Positions 14,237 through 21,312 of a stretch of 26,147 nucleotides of DNA are shown here, one piece after another (position 1 is the stretch's first letter; each line of letters begins with the position of its first letter). Location: contig JBHJOS010000077.1 in NCBI GenBank assembly GCA_050329415.1, positions 1 through 26,147 on the forward strand. The letters are read 5' to 3'. The notes beneath the pieces are model-generated. The model did not search any database, was not told the DNA's origin, and worked only from the letters and a program-made list of their open reading frames with translations. This DNA comes from JANNOG01 sp050329415. Its GTDB lineage: Bacteria > Actinomycetota > Actinomycetes > Actinomycetales > JBBAYJ01. A program made the position numbers and the translations under genes.

Positions 14237-16771
14237 GTGGCGGAGGCGAACGGGCCGCTGAGCGGCCGGGACGCCGCCGTCGTCGGCGTGTCGCTGCTGC
14301 TGGCGGGGTCGGCCGCGGTTCTGCTGGCGGTCGTGGCCCCCCGGCTGCCGGACCACGGCGCCCTGCCCGGTCCCGCGTGGCTGGCGCTGGTCCCCCTGGT
14401 GGTCGCGGCCGAGCACGTGTCCGTCAACCTCCGGGTGGGGCGCAGCGCCTACACGTTCTCCTTCGGCCACGTCCCGCTGGTGCTCGCGGTCACGCTGCTC
14501 GACCCGCTGCCCGCCGCGGCCGTGATCGTCACGGGGTCCGTGCTCACCCTCGCCACCCGACGCCGACGACTCGACCTCAAGGCACTCTTCAACGTCTCGC
14601 TGTGGAGCCTCGAGGCCGCGACGGCCGTCACCCTCTACGGCGCGCTGGCCGGAGACGCGGAGCCGGCGAGCGTCCGCGCGCTGGCCGCCGCGCTGCTGAC
14701 CCTGGTCGTGACGGACCAGGTGACCGCGCTCGCGGTGAGTCTCGTCATCTCGATCCACGAGGGGCAGGTCGACCGCGAGGGTGTCGTCGAGTCGCTCACG
14801 TGGGGCCTCGGCGTGGCGGTCGCCAACGGGGCGGTGGCGCTGCTCGCGGTCGTGGTGCTCGACCGGCAGCCGGTGGCGCTGGCACTGTTCGCGGTCATCG
14901 GCGTCGTGCTGTTCCTGTCCTACCGGACCTACGAGTCGCTGTCCGGCGTCGTGGGTCGCCTCCACGGTCACCACGACCTCGCCCAGGCCCTGGCCGGCGC
15001 CGGTGGCAGCGACGACGTCGTCCGGTGCGTGGCACCGCGGCTGCACCGGATGGTGGAGGCGGGCCGAGTCGAGATCCACCTGCCCGAGGGGACCTACCGC
15101 TCCGACGGACCGGACCTCCCGGGGGTCGCCGCGGCCCCGGACCCGTCGGCCGGCTGGTGGACGGTCGTCCCACCCGGTGGGTCGCTCCTGCTGCCGCGCA
15201 CGACGACCGATCCCGCCCTCCGGTCCGCCCTCGACGGCTCCGGGATGCGCGATGCCCTGGTCGCGGGCCTCGACCTGGGCCCCGGTGCCCGCGGCGTCCT
15301 CGCCGTGGGCGACCGCCTCGGGGAGACCTCGACGTTCTCGGCGCGGGACCTGGCGGTTCTCGAGACGGCCGCGGGCCAGGTCGCCACCGCCCTGGCCAAC
15401 GCGCGACTCGTGGAGCGGCTGCAGGACGAGGTCCGGTTGCGGATGCACCAGGCGTCGCACGACACCCTCACCGGCCTGCCCAACCGGACGGAGCTGGTGC
15501 GGCATCTGCACGAGGCCCTCGCAGGCGGCGGCGAGGTCGGTGTCGTCGTGGTCGACGTCGACCGCTTCACCGACGTCAACGACGCGCTCGGTCACGCCGC
15601 CGGGGACGAGGTGCTCGAGGAGCTGGCCCGCCGGCTGTCGGCCGCCGCCAGTCCCTGCGTCGTCACCCGGCTGGGGGCCGACGCCTTCGGCGTCTCGGTT
15701 CCCGGCGGCCCCGGCGGCCCCGGCGGCCCCGGCGGCCCCGGCGGCACGGCCGCGGCGCTCACCGACGTCGTCGGGCGGCTGCGCGAGGTCCTCGCCCGGG
15801 CCATCCCCGTGGGAGGTGTCGCGTTGCGCCTGGAGTGCTCGATGGGCAGCGCGCGGGCCCCCCTCGACGCGGCCGACCCGCTGGCCCTCCTGCAGGTCGC
15901 GGAGGTCGCGATGCGCCGGGCGAAGGAGTGGCGGACGGGCCACGAGTCCTTCACGACCGACCTCGACCGGACGAACGCGGACCGGCTGGCCCTGTTCACG
16001 GACTTCCGGGAGGCCGTCGAGGCCGACGGTGTCCACCTGGCGCTGCAGCCGATCACCGCACCCGCGGACGGGGGCGTCCTCGGTGCCGAGGCGCTCGCCC
16101 GGTGGTCCCGGCGGGGCGTCCCGGTGCCGCCCGACACGTTCATCGCCATCGCCGAGCGCGGTGGCCTCGTGGACCCGCTGACCCGGCGCATCCTCGACCG
16201 GGCGTGCTCGGCCGTCCGGGCGCTGTCCCCCGGGGGGCTGCCCTCGGTCGCGGTCAACCTGTCGGCGCGCATGCTGACCTCCCGCGATCTCGGCGGGCTC
16301 GTCGAGGGGACCCTGTCCCGGCACGGTGTCCGGCCCGGACAGGTCAAGCTGGAGATGACCGAGACCGCGGTGATGCGCGACGCGGACACGGCGCTGGCCG
16401 TGCTGCGTGAGCTGCGCGGGCTCGGGGTGCGGCTCTCGGTCGACGACTTCGGGACGGGATACTCGTCGCTGGCCTACCTCAAGCGGCTGCCGGTGCACGA
16501 GATCAAGATCGACCGGGCGTTCGTGACGGACGCCACGGAGGACCGGACCGACGCCGCGATCGTCCGGTCCACGATCGACCTGGCCCACGACCTCGGCCTC
16601 ACGGTGGTCGCCGAAGGCGTCGAGGATGCCCGGACGATGGAACTCCTGGCCGAGTGGGGCTGTGACGCCGCGCAGGGGTACCACATCGCCCCGCCGATGA
16701 CGCCGGATGCCCTCGGGAGCTGGCTCGCGTCGCGGTCCCGGCCGCGGGTGCCCGGTCCGAGGGTCGGGTGA
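14237..16771 (+). CDS. Membrane GGDEF-EAL protein, likely c-di-GMP phosphodiesterase
   Basis: An 844-residue signalling protein. The first 230 residues hold about six or seven membrane helices. A GAF-like region follows (about 240-395), then a GGDEF domain starting at LTGLPNRTEL (411-420) and an EAL domain (about 580-830). The cyclase signature is degenerate: GADAF (480-484) replaces GGDEF, and a (Pro-Gly-Gly)5 stretch (489-503) follows. The EAL domain keeps the catalytic set: EAL (Glu618), Asn674, Glu706, Asp736-Asp737, Lys757, Glu793 and Gln813. It is therefore predicted to break down cyclic di-GMP, with GGDEF possibly serving as a GTP sensor. GTG 14237 is chosen; GGAGGG lies about 10 bases upstream. 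It converges on pdxS with 31 bases between. Confidence 0.93.
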   Translation: MAEANGPLSGRDAAVVGVSLLLAGSAAVLLAVVAPRLPDHGALPGPAWLALVPLVVAAEHVSVNLRVGRSAYTFSFGHVPLVLAVTLLDPLPAAAVIVTGSVLTLATRRRRLDLKALFNVSLWSLEAATAVTLYGALAGDAEPASVRALAAALLTLVVTDQVTALAVSLVISIHEGQVDREGVVESLTWGLGVAVANGAVALLAVVVLDRQPVALALFAVIGVVLFLSYRTYESLSGVVGRLHGHHDLAQALAGAGGSDDVVRCVAPRLHRMVEAGRVEIHLPEGTYRSDGPDLPGVAAAPDPSAGWWTVVPPGGSLLLPRTTTDPALRSALDGSGMRDALVAGLDLGPGARGVLAVGDRLGETSTFSARDLAVLETAAGQVATALANARLVERLQDEVRLRMHQASHDTLTGLPNRTELVRHLHEALAGGGEVGVVVVDVDRFTDVNDALGHAAGDEVLEELARRLSAAASPCVVTRLGADAFGVSVPGGPGGPGGPGGPGGTAAALTDVVGRLREVLARAIPVGGVALRLECSMGSARAPLDAADPLALLQVAEVAMRRAKEWRTGHESFTTDLDRTNADRLALFTDFREAVEADGVHLALQPITAPADGGVLGAEALARWSRRGVPVPPDTFIAIAERGGLVDPLTRRILDRACSAVRALSPGGLPSVAVNLSARMLTSRDLGGLVEGTLSRHGVRPGQVKLEMTETAVMRDADTALAVLRELRGLGVRLSVDDFGTGYSSLAYLKRLPVHEIKIDRAFVTDATEDRTDAAIVRSTIDLAHDLGLTVVAEGVEDARTMELLAEWGCDAAQGYHIAPPMTPDALGSWLASRSRPRVPGPRVG
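15701..15745 (+). repeat. Five perfect 9-bp repeats encoding (PGG)5
   Basis: CCCGGCGGC is repeated five times without change, in frame, encoding five Pro-Gly-Gly triplets just after the degenerate GGDEF motif. Slippage by one unit would change length by three residues without breaking the frame, so length may vary between strains. Confidence 0.9.
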
Positions 16772-16802
16772 CCGGGCCGCGGTCGCGACCCCTACCGGGC
16801 CG

Positions 16803-17717
16803 TCACCAGCCGCGCTGGGCGAGGCGGTGGGGCGCCGGGAGGTCGTCGACGTTGATGCCCACCATCGCCTCGCCCAGACCGCGCGAGACCTTGGCGATGA
16901 CGTCGGGGTCGTCGTGGAAGGTCGTCGCCTTGACGATGGCCGCGGCCCGGGCGGCGGGGTCCCCGGACTTGAAGATCCCGGACCCGACGAACACGCCGTC
17001 GGCACCCAGCTGCATCATCATCGCGGCGTCCGCGGGGGTGGCGATGCCGCCCGCGGTGAACAGCACCACCGGCAGCCGGCCCAGCTCCGTGACCTCGCGC
17101 ACCAGCTCGTAGGGCGCCTGGAGCTCCTTCGCGGCGACGTACAGCTCGTCGGGTCGCATCGACTGCAACCGCCGGATCTCGGCGGTGATGGTCCGCATGT
17201 GGGTGGTGGCGTTCGACACGTCTCCGGTGCCGGCCTCGCCCTTGGAGCGGATCATGGCGGCGCCCTCGGTGAGGCGGCGCAGCGCCTCGCCGAGGTTGGT
17301 GGCGCCGCAGACGAACGGCACGGTGAAGGCCCACTTGTCGATGTGGTGGGCGTAGTCGGCCGGAGTCAGGACCTCGGACTCGTCGATGTAGTCCACGCCG
17401 AGGCTCTGCAGCACCCGGGCCTCGACGAAGTGGCCGATCCGGGCCTTGGCCATGACCGGGATCGAGACGGCCGCGACGATCGAGTCGATCATGTCGGGGT
17501 CGGACATCCGGGCCACGCCGCCCTGCGCCCGGATGTCGGCGGGCACCCGCTCCAGCGCCATGACGGCGACCGCACCCGCGTCCTGCGCGATGCGGGCCTG
17601 CTCGGCGGTGACGACGTCCATGATCACGCCGCCCTTGAGCATCTCGGCCATGCCGCGCTTGACGCGCGCCGTCCCCGTGACGGCGCCGGTGGCGGTGTCC
17701 CTGGTGGTCCCGGTCAT
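16803..17717 (-). CDS. pdxS: Pyridoxal 5'-phosphate synthase lyase subunit PdxS
   Basis: PdxS condenses ribose 5-phosphate, glyceraldehyde 3-phosphate and ammonia (from PdxT) into PLP, in a dodecameric (beta/alpha)8 ring. The 304-residue reading holds the family signature VKRGMAEMLKGGVIMDVV, with the conserved Asp34, Lys91 in VMAKARIGHF (ribose 5-phosphate Schiff base) and Lys159 in IRSKGEAGTG (the second, swinging lysine). The start at 17717 is preferred because a TAGCAT -10 box ends seven bases upstream, as expected for a leaderless mRNA; that box overlaps the other candidate ATG at 17726, which would add three residues. The gene stands alone, 10 kb from pdxT. No clear terminator lies in the 31 bases before the convergent neighbour's stop. 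Confidence 0.95.
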   Translation of the reverse strand: MTGTTRDTATGAVTGTARVKRGMAEMLKGGVIMDVVTAEQARIAQDAGAVAVMALERVPADIRAQGGVARMSDPDMIDSIVAAVSIPVMAKARIGHFVEARVLQSLGVDYIDESEVLTPADYAHHIDKWAFTVPFVCGATNLGEALRRLTEGAAMIRSKGEAGTGDVSNATTHMRTITAEIRRLQSMRPDELYVAAKELQAPYELVREVTELGRLPVVLFTAGGIATPADAAMMMQLGADGVFVGSGIFKSGDPAARAAAIVKATTFHDDPDVIAKVSRGLGEAMVGINVDDLPAPHRLAQRGW

Positions 17718-17724
17718 GGCCGCC

Positions 17725-17730
17725 ATGCTA
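17725..17730 (-). promoter_or_regulatory. Candidate -10 box for leaderless pdxS
   Basis: TAGCAT on the minus strand fits TANNNT and ends seven bases before the ATG at 17717. It resembles the boxes before pdxT and thrS. No clear -35 is visible. Confidence 0.4.
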
Positions 17731-17767
17731 TGCCGTGCCGCTCGGCCGCCCGACGTAGCCTCGCCCC

Positions 17768-18110
17768 GTGCCGACCCGTGACGAACCGGCCCCCCTGACG
17801 TTCACCACCGACGTCTGGCGGACCGCGGCCGCCGGCCGCTGGCTCGCCCATGCCGACCGGTTGGAGGCGACTCTCGAGCCGATCCTCGTCCCTCTGCTCG
17901 ACCACGCCGCGCGGGTCCCGGGCGAGCGGTGCACTCCCTGAACCTGCCGCTGCGCTAGGCGGACCCGGCACCCGCGTCATGCTGGAACCGTTCGACGAGG
18001 CGGCCCGCGAGGTCGCGGTGGCGGCCCTGCTCGAGGCCTACACCCGTCACCACGACGGGTCGGGCATCCCCCTCGACGCGGCGATGGCCGTCGTGACCGC
18101 CCGCCGGTAG
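17768..18110 (+). pseudogene. Class I SAM-dependent methyltransferase remnant
   Basis: The two ends of a methyltransferase gene survive without its middle. The N-terminal part starts at GTG 17768 and reads FTTDVWRTAAAGRWLAHADR and then LDHAARVPGER, the usual lead-in to the SAM-binding VLDVGCG motif, but it stops at TGA 17939-17941 after 57 codons. In another frame, from about 17929, the C-terminal part reads ALPEPAAALGGPGTRVMLEP, then FDEAAREVAVAALLEAYTR, and ends in VTARR at TAG 18110. The SAM-binding core, about 150-200 residues in a normal member of 250-280, is absent and the frames do not join. An internal deletion is the simplest reading. The last 64 bases overlap the end of pimA on the other strand. 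No separate gene is seen in the rest of this interval. Confidence 0.75.
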
Positions 18111-19171
18111 ACCTCGAGGTAGCGCGGGACGACGACCTCCCACGCGAGACCGGCGGCCCGGACCCGGCCCGCGGCGCCCACCCGGTCGCCGAGCGCCGGG
18201 TCGAGGAGCACCCGGAGCAGGGCGTCGGCGAGTGGCCCCGGCTCTCCCGGCGGGACCAGCAGACCGGCGGCGCCCCCGGCCGGCCCGGCCGCCAGCAGAT
18301 CGGCGAAGGCCGGCAGGGCGGAGGCCACGACGGGCCGCCCGCGGGCCATCGCCTCGGCCACGACGAGCCCGAAGCTCTCGCCCCCGAGATGCGGCGCGAC
18401 GACCACCGCGGCGGCGGCGACCAGGGCGTCGCGCTCGGCCTCGGGCACTCGCCCGACCGCTCGCGCCCCCTCGGGCAGCGCCCGCCCGCCGCGAGGGCGG
18501 CCCGGCCCCACGAGCAGGAGCTCCGCCCCGGTCGACCGGCGCACCGCGGGCCAGGCGGCCAGCAGCACGTCGATCCCCTTGCGCGGCTCCGCGAGGCGGC
18601 CCACCGCGACGACGGTCGGCCGTTCGCCCGCGCCGCGGCCTCGTGCGACCACCTCGGCCATCGCGCCAGGGACGTGCACCGCGTTGGGCACGAGGTCGTC
18701 GGACCCGACGCCGATCCGGGCCAGGGTGGCGGCCGCGTGGCGGCTCACCGCGGTGACACGGGCCGCGGCCCGCAAGCGCCGACGGAGCACCGGTGCCGCC
18801 GCCGTCAGCAGGGGCGAGTCCGAACACGCGTGGCCGGTCGCCACCACCGGCGGGCCGCCGGCCGCCGCGGCCCGGAGCACGGCCTGCGGCAGGCCCGGGG
18901 CGAGCGGCTCGTGGAGGTGGACGACGTCCAGCCCGGTCGCCCAGCCGGTCACCCGGGCGCGGCCGACGGCGAGGGCCAGGCGCGCGACCGACCCGTTGCC
19001 CGGGACCGCAACCACCGGACCGGCCGATGTCGACCCCGCCACCGACGGCCCGGGCGCCAGCACCGTGACCTCGTGGCCCGCGCCGGAGAGGCGGCGGGCC
19101 AGACCCAGCACCTGGTCCTGCACCCCGCCGGGGACGTCCAGCGCGTACGCGCTGACCAGTCCGACCCTCAC
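18047..19171 (-). CDS. pimA: Phosphatidylinositol alpha-mannosyltransferase PimA
   Basis: A GT-B fold, GT4-family glycosyltransferase that adds the first mannose from GDP-mannose to phosphatidylinositol at the inner face of the membrane. The 374-residue protein begins MRVGLVSAYALDVPGGVQDQ, matching the PimA N-terminus with its glycine-rich loop. It has GRLAEPRKG (Arg192 and Lys198, diphosphate contacts) and the EX7E motif in GGESFGLVVAEAM (Glu265, Glu273). GTG 19171 is fixed by homology and by the GTGA overlap with the upstream acyltransferase stop. It is the last gene of the thrS-HIT-pgsA-acyltransferase-pimA run, the order known from mycobacteria. Its last codons run antisense into the methyltransferase remnant. 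Confidence 0.93.
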   Translation of the reverse strand: MRVGLVSAYALDVPGGVQDQVLGLARRLSGAGHEVTVLAPGPSVAGSTSAGPVVAVPGNGSVARLALAVGRARVTGWATGLDVVHLHEPLAPGLPQAVLRAAAAGGPPVVATGHACSDSPLLTAAAPVLRRRLRAAARVTAVSRHAAATLARIGVGSDDLVPNAVHVPGAMAEVVARGRGAGERPTVVAVGRLAEPRKGIDVLLAAWPAVRRSTGAELLLVGPGRPRGGRALPEGARAVGRVPEAERDALVAAAAVVVAPHLGGESFGLVVAEAMARGRPVVASALPAFADLLAAGPAGGAAGLLVPPGEPGPLADALLRVLLDPALGDRVGAAGRVRAAGLAWEVVVPRYLEVYRRAVTTAIAASRGMPDPSW

Positions 19172-20073
19172 CGCGCCGCGTCCCGGTGGTCCAGGTCGGC
19201 GACGAACACCCGCTGGAGCATGTGCCAGTCCTCGGGGTGGGCGCGGATCGCGACCGACCACGCGTCGGCGCAGCCCTGGACGGCCCGGCGCACCCCACCC
19301 GGGCCGGTGACGGGGACCTCGGGATGGATGACGACGACGACGCCCCACCCGTTCGGCGTCACCGTGCTGCGCTCGTGGTGAATGGTGATCGGGTGCAGGG
19401 CGGCACCCGTGCGGGCCGCGAGCGCCGCCGGGCCCGCGGCCACCCGGGCCGGCTCGCCCAGCAGCTCGACGGTGACCCCGTGCCCGGTCAGCTCACGGTC
19501 GCTCAGCAGCGGGACGAACCCGCCGGCCCGCAACCGCTCGGCGAGCCGGGGAAGCGGCGGCGGGCCGCCGGTCAGGGGCAGCACCTCGATCCCGAGGCGC
19601 GCCCGGTAGGCGACGAACCGGCGGTAGACGCCCTCGGGACGGAGCCGCTCCGCGACCGTCGTGACCGGAGCCAGCTCACGCGCCGCCCACGCCCCGGCGT
19701 GGTCCCAGTTCCCGAGGTGGGCCAGGGCGCCCACCACTCCCCGCCCGGTCGCGAGGGTCGTGCGCATCGCCGCCATGCCCTCGCTCCGGACCGGCGCCAC
19801 GACACGCTCCGCCGACCACGACGGCAGCCGGAAGGCGTCCAGCCAGTACCGGACGTACGAGCGGACACCGGCGCGGACGGTCGCCTCGAGCCGGTCGGCG
19901 GGGACGGCGCGGGCCAGGTTGCCGCGCAGCGTGCGCACCCCCGGGCCGTCCGCCCGGGTCACCCGGTCCGCGACCAGGTCGGCGACGGCGTAGGCCGACC
20001 GCTCCGGGACGAGCCGGAGGAGGCCCCAGGCCACCGAGAAGCCGGCCGTGACCAGTGCGTCCCGCGGGTGCAC
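19168..20073 (-). CDS. Phosphatidylinositol mannoside acyltransferase (LpxL/HtrB family)
   Basis: A membrane-associated acyltransferase that, by family and position, acylates the mannose of PIM1/PIM2 (the mycobacterial equivalent is called PatA). The 301-residue protein has the HX4D active-site motif HLGNWD (His119, Asp124) and the downstream LLSDREL segment of the family. The N-terminal stretch (about 8-24) is amphipathic or hydrophobic. GTG 20073 is the start, seven bases after the pgsA stop. The stop overlaps the pimA GTG in GTGA. The C-terminus reads HPEDWHMLQRVF, which fits the family's W-rich tail. Confidence 0.92.
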   Translation of the reverse strand: MHPRDALVTAGFSVAWGLLRLVPERSAYAVADLVADRVTRADGPGVRTLRGNLARAVPADRLEATVRAGVRSYVRYWLDAFRLPSWSAERVVAPVRSEGMAAMRTTLATGRGVVGALAHLGNWDHAGAWAARELAPVTTVAERLRPEGVYRRFVAYRARLGIEVLPLTGGPPPLPRLAERLRAGGFVPLLSDRELTGHGVTVELLGEPARVAAGPAALAARTGAALHPITIHHERSTVTPNGWGVVVVIHPEVPVTGPGGVRRAVQGCADAWSVAIRAHPEDWHMLQRVFVADLDHRDAAR

Positions 20074-20080
20074 GACCGCG

Positions 20081-20707
20081 TCAGCGCAGGGTTCGGGCGG
20101 GACGGGCCGCGAGCAGGTGCCGCCGGACCGCGCGCATCCGCTGCGCCGTGGTGACGGCGATGCCGACCAGCAGCAGGCCGAGCACGACGTGCAGCACGAC
20201 GACGGGTGCGCCCAGCCCGACCGCGAGCAGACCGGCGAGGACGGCGGTCAGGCGGTCCGCGCGCGCCGCGATCCCGTCGGGCGACGGCGCCCCGAGCCCC
20301 TCGGCACGCGCCCGCGCGTACGGCACGAGGGGCGCGGTCGCCAGGCACGCCAGCGCGAGCACGAGACCCCGCCCATCGCCCTGGGAGTGGAACCAGAAGG
20401 CCACCGCACCCAGCAGGGCGGCGTCCGCCACCCGGTCCAGCGTGGAGTCGAGGAACGCCCCCCAGGCCCCGGCCCGCCCGGACGCTCGGGCGAGGGCCCC
20501 GTCCAGGGCGTCCGCCAGCGCGGACAACGCCACGAGCAGGGAGCCCGCCACCAGCTCGCCGCTCGCGACCAGCATCAGTGACGCGGCCACGACGCCCACC
20601 GTCCCGGCGACGGTCACCGCGTCCGCCGGGACGCCGACCCGGGCGAGGCGGACGGCGGCGCGGTCGAGGACGTGGCGCCGGGCCGGGCCGGCCACCGACT
20701 CGATCAC
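20081..20707 (-). CDS. pgsA: CDP-alcohol phosphatidyltransferase, likely PI-phosphate synthase
   Basis: A polytopic membrane enzyme that in actinobacteria joins CDP-diacylglycerol to inositol 1-phosphate, giving phosphatidylinositol phosphate, the precursor of PI and PIMs. The complete CDP-alcohol signature is present: D66xxDG70xxAR74, eight residues, G83xxxD87xxxD91, with all metal-binding aspartates. Several membrane helices follow (about 94-110, 114-128, 150-190). The 208-residue length is typical. GTG 20707 overlaps the HIT-gene stop in GTGA. The choice of inositol phosphate over glycerol phosphate rests on the PIM gene neighbours rather than on a residue I can point to. Confidence 0.92.
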   Translation of the reverse strand: MIESVAGPARRHVLDRAAVRLARVGVPADAVTVAGTVGVVAASLMLVASGELVAGSLLVALSALADALDGALARASGRAGAWGAFLDSTLDRVADAALLGAVAFWFHSQGDGRGLVLALACLATAPLVPYARARAEGLGAPSPDGIAARADRLTAVLAGLLAVGLGAPVVVLHVVLGLLLVGIAVTTAQRMRAVRRHLLAARPARTLR

Positions 20708-21312
20708 CGGGGCTCCGGGGCCGGGCGCGGGTGCTCCGGCAGCGGTGAGGTCGGGTCGACCCGCACGCCGTCCGCCGCCGGCCAGGCCTTGGCGAGCAGG
20801 AGGCGGGTCTCGGCCAGCAGGACCGGCACCGCCTTGGTCCGCGCGACGATCGGCAGGAAGTTGGCGTCGCCCCCCCAGCGGGGCACGACGTGCTGGTGGA
20901 GGTGGGCGCTGATGCCGGCCCCGGCCACCGAGCCCTGGTTGATGCCGATGTTGAAACCGTGCGGCGCCGAGGCGGCTCGGGCGGCGGCCATCGCCTGCTG
21001 GGTGAGGCGGGCGACGGCGAGGGTTTCGGCCTCGGTGAGCTCCGGGTAGTCGGCGACGTGCCGGTACGGCACGACGAGCACGTGGCCCGGGTTGTACGGG
21101 TAGAGGTTGAGCACGGCGTAGGCGTGCTCGCCGCGGGCCACGACGAGGCCCTCGTGGTCGGGCAGCGACGGGATCCGGCAGAAGGGGCAGGCGTCGGAGG
21201 AGGAGTCCTCGGGCCGGTTCTCGCCCTGCAGGTAGACCAGCCGGTGCGGCGTCCACAGCCGCTCGAAGGCGTCGGGGACGCCCGCGAGCGATCCGGCGGG
21301 CTCCACCGTCAC
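20704..21312 (-). CDS. HIT-family nucleotide hydrolase/phosphorylase
   Basis: A histidine-triad protein resembling the mycobacterial Ap4A phosphorylase encoded beside thrS. The 202-residue protein has a CPFC zinc knuckle (Cys42, Cys45), the LNLYPYNPGHVLVVPYRHV segment (68-85), and the triad HLHQHVV (His137, His139, His141), with His139 as the expected nucleophile. Threonyl-tRNA synthetase makes Ap4A as a by-product, so the link to thrS is sensible, but activity here is inferred. GTG 21312 overlaps the thrS stop (GTGA); a second GTG two codons on is possible. The stop overlaps pgsA in the same way. The C-terminal 30 residues are Pro-rich. Confidence 0.91.
   Translation of the reverse strand: MTVEPAGSLAGVPDAFERLWTPHRLVYLQGENRPEDSSSDACPFCRIPSLPDHEGLVVARGEHAYAVLNLYPYNPGHVLVVPYRHVADYPELTEAETLAVARLTQQAMAAARAASAPHGFNIGINQGSVAGAGISAHLHQHVVPRWGGDANFLPIVARTKAVPVLLAETRLLLAKAWPAADGVRVDPTSPLPEHPRPAPEPR

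Noticed and set aside
6549..16771. Integrative element or phage island
   Set aside because: No integrase, transposase, phage gene, tRNA target or flanking direct repeat was seen; the block is called only an insertion relative to familiar gene order.
16781..16790. GGTCGCGACC palindrome between the GGDEF-EAL gene and pdxS
   Set aside because: Ten bases with no loop, common by chance at this GC content; too weak to call a terminator.
14165..17005. 946-residue minus-strand open frame opposite the GGDEF-EAL gene
   Set aside because: Composition is the typical shadow pattern (HRDGRPV-rich) and has no motif; the plus strand encodes a complete multi-domain protein.
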